NCBI GenBank assembly: GCA_947175495.1 | Contig: CAMWNB010000001.1 | Location: 37,570 to 101,569 of the forward strand | Origin: an uncultured Porphyromonadaceae bacterium | GTDB lineage: Bacteria; Bacteroidota; Bacteroidia; Bacteroidales; Muribaculaceae | Reading direction: 5' to 3' | Length of the DNA: 64,000 nucleotides | Shown here: in pieces, positions 28,457 to 36,178 of the stretch | Position numbering within the stretch: position 1 is the stretch's first letter | How the letters are laid out: each line of letters begins with the position of its first letter | The notes under the pieces: generated by a model | What the model was told of the DNA's origin: nothing | The model's database searches: none | What the model saw: the letters and a program-made list of their open reading frames with translations, nothing else | Translations under genes and position numbers: made by a program

Positions 28457-29404
28457 TCAGCGCCATGGAAATTCCTGAGGCAGCGGGCGGTGCTTCACCG
28501 CCAGGCGCACCCGCGAGCAGAACTCGCGCACCACGGCTTTCACCGGCCCGGGCTCCATGCCCAGCACCTTGAACAGCAGCCCGGCGCCGTTCGGCAGATG
28601 GGTGATGCCGGCGGCCAGCTTGCGCTTGCTGTCGATGAACGGCTCCGTGGCGTCGTACACGGCCGCGGCCTTGTCGGGCGGCGTCAGCACGATGACGTTG
28701 GCAAACACGTCGTACTGCCCCATCATGCCCGTGTCGCGCAGCTGCGTGTGCGCCGGGTCGATGACGAACTTCTCGCGGAACAGCTGCTCGCCCCCGGGGC
28801 GCTCGGCGTGGCTGCACACCGACAGTATGTCGTAGGCGAATAGCTCGCCGTCGCCGTAGTACTTGCGGCCGCCCATGTATATCTCCGAGTAGAACAGCGT
28901 GGCCGTAGGGTCGGCCACGATGCGTGTGTCGCAGATGAAGCGCGTGTGCCGGCACGGAATCACAGGCTCGGGCAGATACTCCAGATAGCTGTCGGCGCCG
29001 AGAGTGAATTCCTGCGTCATGCCCGAGTAGTTGCGTCGCATCTCGGCCAGCTTCGTGGCTGCGCCGGTGCTGATGAAGGCCATTGTCCCGGGTGCCATCG
29101 TGAATCGCTGCACATAGCGGTCGCCGTCCACGTTGGGGCCGCCGCTCGACAGGATGTAGACGCACGGCATGTCCGGCAGTTCCTCGTCGAAGTACAGCTC
29201 CTGCTGCACTATCAGCGGGGCGCGGCGGTCGAGCTCGCGCAGGATGCTGCGCCCCTCGCGGTCGAGCGCAAAGCCCAGGTTGAGATAGCCGTGCTTGCCG
29301 GGGCAGCCCACATACATGGCGTCGGGCTGCTCCAGATAGGGTTGCATCTCCGGCGCCGAGTCGAAATCCACCGCCGGCGCGTCGGAATACTGTCGTTCAT
29401 CCAT
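28457..29404 (-). CDS. ureD: Urease accessory protein UreD
   Basis: The 315-residue protein is the UreD (UreH) scaffold that binds apo-urease and passes nickel from the UreG-UreF complex into the active site. Recognisable family segments are APLIVQQELYFDEELP, YILSSGGPNVDGDRY, TKLAEMRRN, YLEYLPEPVIPCRHTRF, YSEIYMGGRKYYGDGELFAYD and the C-terminal REFCSRVRL. It is the last gene of the urease operon, 62 bases after ureG. Confidence 0.93.
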   Translation of the reverse strand: MDERQYSDAPAVDFDSAPEMQPYLEQPDAMYVGCPGKHGYLNLGFALDREGRSILRELDRRAPLIVQQELYFDEELPDMPCVYILSSGGPNVDGDRYVQRFTMAPGTMAFISTGAATKLAEMRRNYSGMTQEFTLGADSYLEYLPEPVIPCRHTRFICDTRIVADPTATLFYSEIYMGGRKYYGDGELFAYDILSVCSHAERPGGEQLFREKFVIDPAHTQLRDTGMMGQYDVFANVIVLTPPDKAAAVYDATEPFIDSKRKLAAGITHLPNGAGLLFKVLGMEPGPVKAVVREFCSRVRLAVKHRPLPQEFPWR

Positions 29405-29466
29405 AAAATCAAATGAGTTATAATATTGTATTGACGCACGGCATGTGCATCAGCCATTTTCCGGGC

Positions 29467-30087
29467 TTATTTCACCTTGTCGAACAAGGCCATCTTGAAC
29501 AGCAGGTCCACAAGCTCGTCGATGCCCTCGCCGGTGAGGCTGTTGGTGAACACGAAAGGCTTGCCCGGGCGCATCAGACGAGAGTCGTGGTCCATCACTT
29601 CCAGGCTTGCGTGAACGTACGGCGCCAGGTCGGTCTTGTTGATCACCAGAATGTCGCTCTGCGAGATGCCGGGACCGTCCTTGCGGGGGATTTTGTCGCC
29701 CGCGGCCACGTCGATCACATAGATGAAGAAGTCGACCAGCGCCGGGCTGAATGTCAGCGTCAGGTTGTCGCCGCCGCTCTCTATCAGCACCACGTCGGCA
29801 TCGGGAAATTTGGTCTCCATCTCCTCCACGGCGGCGATGTTCATCGAGGGGTCCTCGCGCACTGCCGTATGAGGGCACGCGCCAGTTTCCACGCCGATGA
29901 TACGGTCTTCCATGAGCACGCCCTTAAGCGTCTTGCGCACATGTTTGGCGTCCTCCGTCGTCACGATGTCGTTGGTGATGATGAGCACGTTCATGCCCTT
30001 GTCCATAAGCCTCGGGGTGATGGCTTCGATGAGTGCTGTTTTGCCGGAGCCCACCGGGCCGCCGATGCCTATTCTGCATGTTGACAT
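29467..30087 (-). CDS. ureG: Urease accessory GTPase UreG
   Basis: The 206-residue SIMIBI-class GTPase powers nickel delivery to urease. The P-loop GPVGSGKT is at residues 11-17 and the metal-binding [13 protein letters not shown] segment carries the Cys-Pro-His motif. [21 protein letters not shown] and the base-recognition [10 protein letters not shown] are present. Length and motifs are standard. It lies between ureF and ureD. Confidence 0.97.
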   Translation of the reverse strand: MSTCRIGIGGPVGSGKTALIEAITPRLMDKGMNVLIITNDIVTTEDAKHVRKTLKGVLMEDRIIGVETGACPHTAVREDPSMNIAAVEEMETKFPDADVVLIESGGDNLTLTFSPALVDFFIYVIDVAAGDKIPRKDGPGISQSDILVINKTDLAPYVHASLEVMDHDSRLMRPGKPFVFTNSLTGEGIDELVDLLFKMALFDKVK

Positions 30088-30141
30088 AATGTCTATGAAT
30101 TTTAATTGGTGTTATACTTTCAAAACAAGCTCTTCTGACGC

Positions 30142-30831
30142 TTAGTTCATGAACATGCGCATCTTGCCTTTTTCGTGGAGCGATGCGAGGATGTCCATTT
30201 CGGGCACGAAAGAGTGCATCGAGTCGAGGTCCATGGTGCGGGCCTGCTCGTAGAGGGCGTCGGTGTCGGCGGCAAGGCGGTAGAGGATGGCCTGCGTGTC
30301 GTAGTGCGACACGCGCACGCAGCGGAGAGCGGCGCTCACAACCATGCAGGCCACGCCATACTGGTGCGACGCGTAGAGCTCGCGCTCGCCGATGCCGGCC
30401 ATGGCGAAGGCTATGCCCTGCGCCACGGGGTAGCATCCCGGCGTGGCGCCGCCTCGGATGTCGGCCAGCCAGCGTCCCATCAGCGTGTCGTCGCCCCACA
30501 GGTGCACGCCCAGCTCGGCCAGTTTCTTGCCCATGCGGCACAGCATCAGCCGCGCCTCGTCGTTCATCTTGAAGCGCAGCAGGGCGTCGTCGGCACGGCG
30601 GATGCCGTCGTAGTCGCCTGTCTGCGTGGCGCGGTAGGACACAAGGGCGGCCACGCCGTCGCTGAACGCCGCCTGGCGCGCGGCGCTGCGCGTGTATTGC
30701 TCAAGGGTGGCCGCATCGTGCACCAGTCCTTCGTACGACGCCGTCTCGAGGCCGTTGGAAAACGAGAACGTGCCCACCGGGAACGTCGCGTCCGAGAACT
30801 GCAGCAGCGGGAAAACAGGATTAGTGGACAT
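30142..30831 (-). CDS. ureF: Urease accessory protein UreF
   Basis: The 229-residue all-helical protein acts with UreD and UreG in nickel insertion. Family segments FPVGTFSFSNGLETA near the N-terminus, and the MGKKLAELGVHLWGDD and VAQGIAFAMAGI regions, are visible. Its start overlaps the 3' end of ureE by 11 bases, which indicates translational coupling. Confidence 0.92.
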   Translation of the reverse strand: MSTNPVFPLLQFSDATFPVGTFSFSNGLETASYEGLVHDAATLEQYTRSAARQAAFSDGVAALVSYRATQTGDYDGIRRADDALLRFKMNDEARLMLCRMGKKLAELGVHLWGDDTLMGRWLADIRGGATPGCYPVAQGIAFAMAGIGERELYASHQYGVACMVVSAALRCVRVSHYDTQAILYRLAADTDALYEQARTMDLDSMHSFVPEMDILASLHEKGKMRMFMN

Positions 30832-31375
30832 GGCTGTGGCTTTCGTGGCCCGCGCCGCCGAAGAGCCTGCGCACCTCGTGGGGAGCCATGTAAGGAATCA
30901 CTTCGCTGCCTTCGGCAAACTCGTAGGTGATGTCGTCGATATGGTGCGTGTCCATCACGCTGAGCATCACCTTGCGGTCCACCGTCATGGGCACATACAC
31001 CTTTGTGCCCTTCACCACGGCGGGCCAGTGCTGGTTGCCGATGGCGTGGCCCAGCTCCAGCGATATGCGTATCACCTCCTCGGCGGGGAGCTCGCGCAGC
31101 TTGCCGAGGTCCACCACCAGCACGGGGCTGAGCTTGAGGCGCAGCACGGCGGCCGAGCCGTGCTCGGGGTCGTAGTAGATGATGTCGCCGTCGGCTATCT
31201 GATGGCGGTCGGCGAGAGCCACGGGATACTCGTGGCCGTGTTCGTCCACGGCCAGAAAGCGGCTCTTCTGCGCCGTCCATTGGTCGAGGAATATGTTGTG
31301 CACATGGGCGTTCTTGAGTTTTTCGGCCCATTCGGGGCTGTGGGCGTTGCCCACTGTTTTTGTGATGACATCCAT
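30821..31375 (-). CDS. ureE: Urease nickel metallochaperone UreE
   Basis: The 184-residue protein has the UreE N-terminal substrate-binding-like half (RFLAVDEHGHEYPVALAD, LRLKLSPVLVVDLGKL) and the metal-binding half (ELGHAIGNQHWPAV, LSVMDTHHI). The tail GHESHSHVH is a short His-rich nickel-binding end, much shorter than in Klebsiella. It follows ureC after a 106-base spacer that holds a 16-bp perfect inverted repeat. The gene overlaps ureF by 11 bases. Confidence 0.92.
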   Translation of the reverse strand: MDVITKTVGNAHSPEWAEKLKNAHVHNIFLDQWTAQKSRFLAVDEHGHEYPVALADRHQIADGDIIYYDPEHGSAAVLRLKLSPVLVVDLGKLRELPAEEVIRISLELGHAIGNQHWPAVVKGTKVYVPMTVDRKVMLSVMDTHHIDDITYEFAEGSEVIPYMAPHEVRRLFGGAGHESHSHVH

Positions 31376-31396
31376 GATGTGAGGAATTTAGGAGAA

Positions 31397-31446
31397 AAGG
31401 ACAAAAGCGAAATAACCATTGTGTCGCTTGTTTCGCTTTTGTCCTT
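31397..31446. repeat. Perfect inverted repeat inside the urease operon (GACAAAAGCGAAA family)
   Basis: Arms AAGGACAAAAGCGAAA (31397-31412) and TTTCGCTTTTGTCCTT (31431-31446) are perfect 16-bp complements with an 18-base loop that itself contains GTGTCGCTTG. It lies between ureC and ureE. Related arms occur at 55907-55973 and partly at 52162-52254. Confidence 0.8.
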
Positions 31447-31481
31447 CGGTTTTCAAGTGATTATATCAGTGTCAGAGATTC

Positions 31482-33200
31482 TTAGCTGAACCAGTAGAGC
31501 TGGCCTAAGGGCACGCTCTTGGCGGGGTCGACGTAGGCGAGCTTGCCGTTGACGTAGACGTTGAACGTCTCGGGATCCACCTCGATGCGCGGGGTGGCCG
31601 TGTTGCGCATCATGTTGGCCTTGCCCAGCTGGCGCGTGCCGTGCACGGCATAGATGATGTTGTCCACGCCGTACGACGCCACAGTGCCGTTGTCCACCGA
31701 TGCGCGCGACACGAAGCGCACGCAGGTGCGGGGCATGGCCTTGCCGAAGGCGCCGTACATCGGGCGGTAGATCACCGGCTGCGGAGTGGGCAGCGATGCG
31801 TTCGGGTCGCCCATCTCGGCCCAGTTGATGAAGCCGCCCTTGATCACCATCTTTGGCTTGGCGCCGAAGAATGCCGGTTCCCAGAGCACGAGATCGGCCA
31901 TCTTGCCCACCTCCACCGAGCCCAGGATGTCGCTGATGCCGTAGGTGATAGCGGGGTTGAGGGTGATTTTGGCCAGATAGCGCAGCACGCGGAAGTTGTC
32001 GTTGTCGGCCGAGTCCTCGGGCAGTTTGCCGCGGGCGTCCTTCATGTTGGACGCCATCTGGAACGTGCGCATGAACGATTCGCCCACGCGGCCCATGGCC
32101 TGCGAGTCGGAGCTCACCATCGACAGTACGCCCATGTCGTGCAGGATGTTTTCGGCGCTTTGCGTCTCGGGGCGCACGCGGCTTTCGGCGAAGGCCACGT
32201 CGCTCGGGATGTTGGGGTTGAGGTTGTGGCACACCATGATCATGTCGAACAGCTCGGCCTGCGAGTTGATGCCGAAAGGCAGCGTCGGGTTGGTCGACGA
32301 CGGCAGCACGTTGGCCATCGAGGCCACTTTCAGCAGGTCGGGAGCATGGCCGCCGCCGGCGCCCTCGGTGTGGTAGGTGTGGATGGCGCGGCCGTCGATG
32401 GCGGCGATGGTGTCCTCCACATAGCCGCTCTCGTTGAGCGTGTCGGTGTGGATGGCCACCTGCACGTCGTTGCGGTCGGCGTTGTTAAGGCACGCGCGGA
32501 TGGCCGCGGGCGTCGAGCCCCAGTCCTCGTGGATTTTGAATCCCATGCAGCCGGCGTCGATCTGCTCCTGCAGCGTGTCGTCGGTGCTGGTGTTGCCCTT
32601 GCCGAGGAAACCCGTGTTGATGGGCAGGCCCTCGGTGCTCTCGAGCATCTTGCGGATGTTCCACGGGCCGGCGGTGATGGTGGTGCCGTTGGTGCCGTCG
32701 GTCGGGCCTATGCCGCCGCCGATGAGGGTGGTGATGCCGTTGCTCAGACAGTTGTAGGCCTGCTGGGGCGAAATCATGTGCACGTGGCCGTCGATACCGG
32801 CAGCCGTCAGTATCAGGTGCTCGCCCGAGATGGCGTCGGTCGAGGGGCCGGTGCACAGCGTGGGCGTCACGCCCTCCATTATGTTGGGGTTGCCGGCCTT
32901 GCCGATGCCGGCAATCTTGCCGTCCTTGATGCCCACGTCGGCTTTGACGACGCCGAGCACGGGGTCGAGGATGGTCACGTTGGTGATCACAAGGTCGAGC
33001 GAGCCGCCCTTGCTGGTTATTGTGTTGGCGGTGCCCATGCCGTCGCGGATTGTCTTGCCGCCGCCGTACACCACCTCGTCGCCCATCACGCGCAGGTCTT
33101 TCTCGATCTCGACGTAGAGATTGGTGTTGCCAAGGCGTATTTTATCGCCCGTGGTCGGGCCGAAGAGCATATTGTTTTCCTGTCGGGATATTGTAGCCAT
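31482..33200 (-). CDS. ureC: Urease subunit alpha (catalytic)
   Basis: The 572-residue dinickel hydrolase subunit splits urea to ammonia and carbamate. All active-site residues are present in the expected order: His139 and His141 (IDGHVHM), carbamylated Lys222 (MGFKIHEDWG), His251 and His277, the mobile-flap Cys324-His325 (MVCHNL) and Asp365 (SSDSQAMGR). All lie five residues later than in the Klebsiella enzyme. It starts 6 bases after the ureB stop. The enzyme should be functional if nickel is supplied. Confidence 0.98.
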   Translation of the reverse strand: MATISRQENNMLFGPTTGDKIRLGNTNLYVEIEKDLRVMGDEVVYGGGKTIRDGMGTANTITSKGGSLDLVITNVTILDPVLGVVKADVGIKDGKIAGIGKAGNPNIMEGVTPTLCTGPSTDAISGEHLILTAAGIDGHVHMISPQQAYNCLSNGITTLIGGGIGPTDGTNGTTITAGPWNIRKMLESTEGLPINTGFLGKGNTSTDDTLQEQIDAGCMGFKIHEDWGSTPAAIRACLNNADRNDVQVAIHTDTLNESGYVEDTIAAIDGRAIHTYHTEGAGGGHAPDLLKVASMANVLPSSTNPTLPFGINSQAELFDMIMVCHNLNPNIPSDVAFAESRVRPETQSAENILHDMGVLSMVSSDSQAMGRVGESFMRTFQMASNMKDARGKLPEDSADNDNFRVLRYLAKITLNPAITYGISDILGSVEVGKMADLVLWEPAFFGAKPKMVIKGGFINWAEMGDPNASLPTPQPVIYRPMYGAFGKAMPRTCVRFVSRASVDNGTVASYGVDNIIYAVHGTRQLGKANMMRNTATPRIEVDPETFNVYVNGKLAYVDPAKSVPLGQLYWFS

Positions 33201-33206
33201 GGTGTG

Positions 33207-33695
33207 TTATTTTTTTGCGTTATCGGTTGGTGTGGTGTATTCGGCGTCGGCCTCGTCCTCGGGCACGTCCTTGAAGCCGTACTTTTCCAGACGGCGGTAG
33301 GCACGCTCGCGCACCGGGAAGTAGGTCGGTGTGTCCTCCGGGCCGGCGTAGCCGTCGGTCAGGTCGTTGAAGCCGATGATGCGCCGCTTGCCGGCGTAGG
33401 CCACCAGTTCCACTTCCTTTTCCTCGCCCGGCTCGAAGCGCACTGCCGTCGTGGCCGGTATGTTCAGATGGCATCCGAAAGCTTTCTTACGGTCGAATTC
33501 CAGATAGCGGTTGGCCTCGAAGAAGTGCAGGTGGCTGCCCACCTGGATGGGGCGGTCGCCCGTGTTGCGCACCTTGATGGTGCAGGTGTCGCGGCCCACA
33601 TTGTAGTCCACATTCCCGTCTTTCAGGATAACGCCGCCCACAGGCACATGGCTCGCAGGTGTGAAACCGGGCGTTATGTTGGTGTTGTCGCTCAT
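33207..33695 (-). CDS. ureB: Urease subunit beta
   Basis: The 162-residue small subunit (start MSDNTN) has the family core [71 protein letters not shown] and GFNDLTDG. It is longer than the ~105-residue stand-alone beta subunits because of a C-terminal extension of about 45 residues ending [12 protein letters not shown] start 54 bases further upstream is possible, but it would add an uncharacteristic Ser/Pro-rich segment. The gene lies between ureA and ureC. Confidence 0.94.
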   Translation of the reverse strand: MSDNTNITPGFTPASHVPVGGVILKDGNVDYNVGRDTCTIKVRNTGDRPIQVGSHLHFFEANRYLEFDRKKAFGCHLNIPATTAVRFEPGEEKEVELVAYAGKRRIIGFNDLTDGYAGPEDTPTYFPVRERAYRRLEKYGFKDVPEDEADAEYTTPTDNAKK

Positions 33696-33720
33696 TTTTT
33701 CGGAGAGATTAGAGGGTTGA

Positions 33721-34023
33721 TTACTTGATGGGGTGGTGGATCGACACAAGGCGGGATCCGTCGGTGAACACGGCTTCTACCTGCAGCAGATCGATCATGT
33801 CGGCGACGCCTTCCATCACATCGTCCTTCGTCAGGACGTTGGCGGCGTCGTGCATCACTTCCTCAACGGTTTTGCCTTCACGCGCGCCTTCGAGGGCGCA
33901 GCTGGTGATATAGGCCACGGATTCGGGATGGTTGAGCTTCAGGCCTTTCTTGAGGCGGCGCTCAGCTATCATTCCGAGAGTCAGAAGGGTGAGCTTGTCT
34001 TGCTCTTTCGGTGTAAGATGCAT
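33721..34023 (-). CDS. ureA: Urease subunit gamma
   Basis: The 100-residue subunit starts [11 protein letters not shown], the canonical N-terminus, and contains [43 protein letters not shown] and the C-terminal [12 protein letters not shown]. An upstream extension of 31 codons is open but not conserved-looking. It is the first gene of the urease operon. No clear TAnnTTTG box was found in the 157 bases upstream. Confidence 0.96.
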   Translation of the reverse strand: MHLTPKEQDKLTLLTLGMIAERRLKKGLKLNHPESVAYITSCALEGAREGKTVEEVMHDAANVLTKDDVMEGVADMIDLLQVEAVFTDGSRLVSIHHPIK

Positions 34024-34103
34024 AGCTTGGGTGCTGGTTATAAGAACATATATACTATTCCAACGCCTGCCCGCTCGAAAAGTTCGCGCCGCAGAAAGCA
34101 GCA

Positions 34104-34133
34104 CGACGCCGGACACTCACGTGCCCGGCGTCG
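34104..34133. terminator. Hairpin between the secreted-protein gene and the urease operon
   Basis: Stem CGACGCCGG / CCGGCGTCG (34104-34112 and 34125-34133) has no strong T-run on either strand. It probably forms the 3' end of the transcript of the gene ending at 34181. Confidence 0.55.
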
Positions 34134-34180
34134 CTTTCAATAAACAATATTACTTTGCTACATGTGAGCGTGCAAAGTCT

Positions 34181-35251
34181 TTACTTTACGAGTTCCTTCG
34201 TGGCCTTGGCGCCGCGGCGCACGATGTAGATCTGGCCGGCCCGGGGCTCTGCCACGCGCACGCCCTGCAGGTTGAAGTACTCGGCGGCAGCCTCGCCCTC
34301 GACGGTCACATCCTCGATGCCGGTGGTGCCGGTGGTGAAGTTCTCGATGGTTGCGTTGTGGATTTCCTTGTCGCCGAGCTTCACGGCCACGCTGGCGGTG
34401 CCGTATTCTTTCTCGGCCTCAAGGCCGGTGGCCAGGATGGTGCCCTTGAGGGTGGTTTCGGAAGCCACGTCGTCGGGGTTGAGAGCGCGCATGGGAGCGT
34501 TGGCAGCCTCTTCCACGATGCTGGCGTCGCTGTGCTCGGTGTTGGAGAAGGTCATTCCGCCCACGGTCAGCTCAACGGTGTACTCGTTGGCGTCCTTGTG
34601 GTTGTTGAGGTGCAGCATGTATTCCACACGAACCACAGTTCTGCCGAACGACTCCTCGTGGGTGAAGCCCACAAGCTCCGTCTCGGGCTCAGTGTACTCA
34701 ACTACAATGGAGCAAATTTTTAGACCGCTATTTTTTGACTTGCCGACTGTTGTGACATTGTTTGTGAAGCTTATCTCTATCTCGCCATTGGTATTGGGTG
34801 TCCACTCAAGTGTGACAGCTTTTTTATTGCCGGTGACAGCCTGCATCTTTGTGTCAGTAAAAGAGCCGACGGTAGCAGTTGCATCATAGTTGCAGTTGCT
34901 ATTTGCTCCGCCATTGACTGTTACTGACACCTTGGAGATAGTGTAGTCTGCGAAGTTCTCGCCAGAATACAGCGTAATGCTTTGTGCGGGCTTTGCGGCT
35001 GCACCAATAAGGATACCAGCAGGCGCTGTGCCATCGTTGCTTATGCCCGGCTGGCTGTTGTTGTCGATGGCCACGACAAGCATTTGCCAAGTTTTGTCAC
35101 CTAACTTAATGTCGGATTTGGTACCAATTTTGACATTGGAGAAATCGTGATTAGTGTACGCACCTTTTACGACTTCGTAGCTCCAGGTTTCTGCGCTTGC
35201 TGCGAAGCCGAGGCTGAGCAGAAGCATGAGAGTGAGTAAAAGTTTTTTCAT
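34181..35251 (-). CDS. Secreted protein of unknown function with Por-type C-terminal sorting tail
   Basis: The 356-residue product has a signal peptide (MKKLLLTLMLLLSLGFAASA). The N-terminal part to about residue 185 looks like a beta-sandwich (ITLYSGENFADYTISKVSV, IEISFTNNV, LKICSIVVEYTE), similar to modules in other Bacteroidetes surface proteins. A second region with LHLNNHKDANEYTVELTVGG follows. The last 34 residues (AEYFNLQGVRVAEPRAGQIY ... KELVK) are nearly identical to the tail of the C10 protease at 42884-44911. The 5' half is visibly more AT-rich than the 3' half. The ATG overlaps a stop codon in the open frame of the leader. I do not recognise the function. Confidence 0.85.
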   Translation of the reverse strand: MKKLLLTLMLLLSLGFAASAETWSYEVVKGAYTNHDFSNVKIGTKSDIKLGDKTWQMLVVAIDNNSQPGISNDGTAPAGILIGAAAKPAQSITLYSGENFADYTISKVSVTVNGGANSNCNYDATATVGSFTDTKMQAVTGNKKAVTLEWTPNTNGEIEISFTNNVTTVGKSKNSGLKICSIVVEYTEPETELVGFTHEESFGRTVVRVEYMLHLNNHKDANEYTVELTVGGMTFSNTEHSDASIVEEAANAPMRALNPDDVASETTLKGTILATGLEAEKEYGTASVAVKLGDKEIHNATIENFTTGTTGIEDVTVEGEAAAEYFNLQGVRVAEPRAGQIYIVRRGAKATKELVK

Positions 35252-35362
35252 AAGAAATTGTTGATATTGGTTGGTTTGGTGTTTTTAGTATAGGCGCATG
35301 AAGTGTGGGGCAGTCGCACGGGTGCGGCTGCCGCAGATGTGGTGGCGGAAAGCGTTGCGGTG

Positions 35363-35404
35363 AAAAAAAGCACGCTCCGAAAGCGCATGCGCGCAATCGG
35401 AGCG
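35363..35404 (-). terminator. Intrinsic terminator within the leader (attenuator candidate)
   Basis: On the minus strand the stem CGCTCCGA / TCGGAGCG (35397-35404 and 35373-35380) encloses GCGCATGCGC and is followed by TGC and seven T (35363-35369). It lies between promoter 35542-35549 and the coding start 35251, so transcription must pass it to reach the gene. A second small stem, TTAGCC / GGCTAA, lies just upstream. Confidence 0.75.
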
Positions 35405-35450
35405 TAGGTATGGTGCGTTTTAGCCTTTGCTTCGGCTAATAACTTATAGT

Positions 35451-35537
35451 TCAGCGATATAAATAGGGGGGGGTAGACACTGGCGTTGCCGGGCTGTAGG
35501 CTCCGGTGCGCTTAGGACTATGGTCTACGACTTTCAT
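35451..35537 (-). CDS. Short leader ORF with a C8 tract, apparently leaderless
   Basis: The ORF is 28 codons, beginning MKVVDHSPKRTGAYSPATP and stopping at TGA 35451-35453. The ATG is only 4 bases (CGGC) after the -7 box, so the mRNA should begin at or near it. The coding strand has eight C (plus-strand G8 at 35466-35473), encoding T-P-P. With one more C the frame would stay open for 96 codons and end at a TGA that overlaps the ATG of the next gene (35249-35251). It may be a leader peptide, a phase-variable ORF, or a frameshifted gene; coding is not proven. Confidence 0.5.
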   Translation of the reverse strand: MKVVDHSPKRTGAYSPATPVSTPPYLYR

Positions 35538-35541
35538 GCCG

Positions 35542-35549
35542 CAAAGTTA
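35542..35549 (-). promoter_or_regulatory. Promoter -7 box for the leader and secreted-protein gene
   Basis: The minus strand reads TAACTTTG followed by CGGC and ATG. The same arrangement (TAATTTTG, CGGC, GTG) precedes the C10 protease. It implies a leader of about 285 bases before the gene at 35251. Confidence 0.7.
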
Positions 35550-35554
35550 AGCAA

Positions 35555-35776
35555 AAAAATTCAATCCCTCTCGCTTTTTAACACAAAAACACCACAAAAT
35601 GTGAGGCGGAGGTCTGCAGGGCCTCCGACTTCCCCATGATCACATATATAACATAAATAGAGTGGCAGTTCAACAGAATTACAATTCATTCTTTGGGCAT
35701 TTTCAGCAATTTCCCGACAATATACCCGAAAAAATCATTATCTTTGTGCTCATAACACACTAAACACATTCCGGCC
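35555..35776. other. Divergent intergenic stretch with promoter of the next gene
   Basis: AT-rich DNA with a GC-rich hairpin (CGGAGG ... CCTCCG near 35610-35626) and, at 35739-35746, TATCTTTG, a TAnnTTTG box 31 bases before the ATG at 35777. No gene was seen in the remainder. Confidence 0.6.
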
Positions 35777-36166
35777 ATGAAAAGAATCTTTTGCCTCGTG
35801 CTTCTCGCAGCCACTCTCGCATTCGCCGCTCCCGTCCCCGCAGCCGCCCAACAGAACAAACAACAGTGCGACTCATTCGTCGAAATAGTAAACAAAGACC
35901 TCCCCATGGATATGGGCGACGGTTTCATCTGGACGCGCGTGTCTGTCGAGGACAACTATTCTGTCACTGTTTTCACCTTTAAATTTATCGGTACGGAAAA
36001 AGTAAGTCCGCAGGACATGAAGGATAGCTTCAAGAATCTGACCCCTGCCGAAGCAAAGAAATTGTTCGGCGACGATTTTGACGAAATTTACAAGACTTTG
36101 GGCACCAAGGGCCGCGTCGTCCTGACCTTCGACGACGGCACCCGCTTTTCCTTCGACATAGACTGA
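35777..36166 (+). CDS. Small secreted protein of unknown function
   Basis: The 129-residue product has a signal peptide (MKRIFCLVLLAATLAFAAPV, cleavage near AAAQQ). The mature part of about 105 residues is mixed alpha/beta with DMGDGFIWTRVSVEDNYSVTVF and a C-terminal VVLTFDDGTRFSFDID. I do not recognise the family. It has its own promoter box (35739-35746). The helicase gene starts 12 bases after its stop, so the two may be co-transcribed. Confidence 0.7.
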   Translation: MKRIFCLVLLAATLAFAAPVPAAAQQNKQQCDSFVEIVNKDLPMDMGDGFIWTRVSVEDNYSVTVFTFKFIGTEKVSPQDMKDSFKNLTPAEAKKLFGDDFDEIYKTLGTKGRVVLTFDDGTRFSFDID

Positions 36167-36178
36167 CCTCCCTCCCCC

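Noticed and set aside
35151..35396. 81-codon minus-strand frame across the secreted-protein start
   Set aside because: It runs in a different frame from both the leader ORF and the gene, and overlaps the signal-peptide coding region. The product is rich in Pro/Arg/His without structure.
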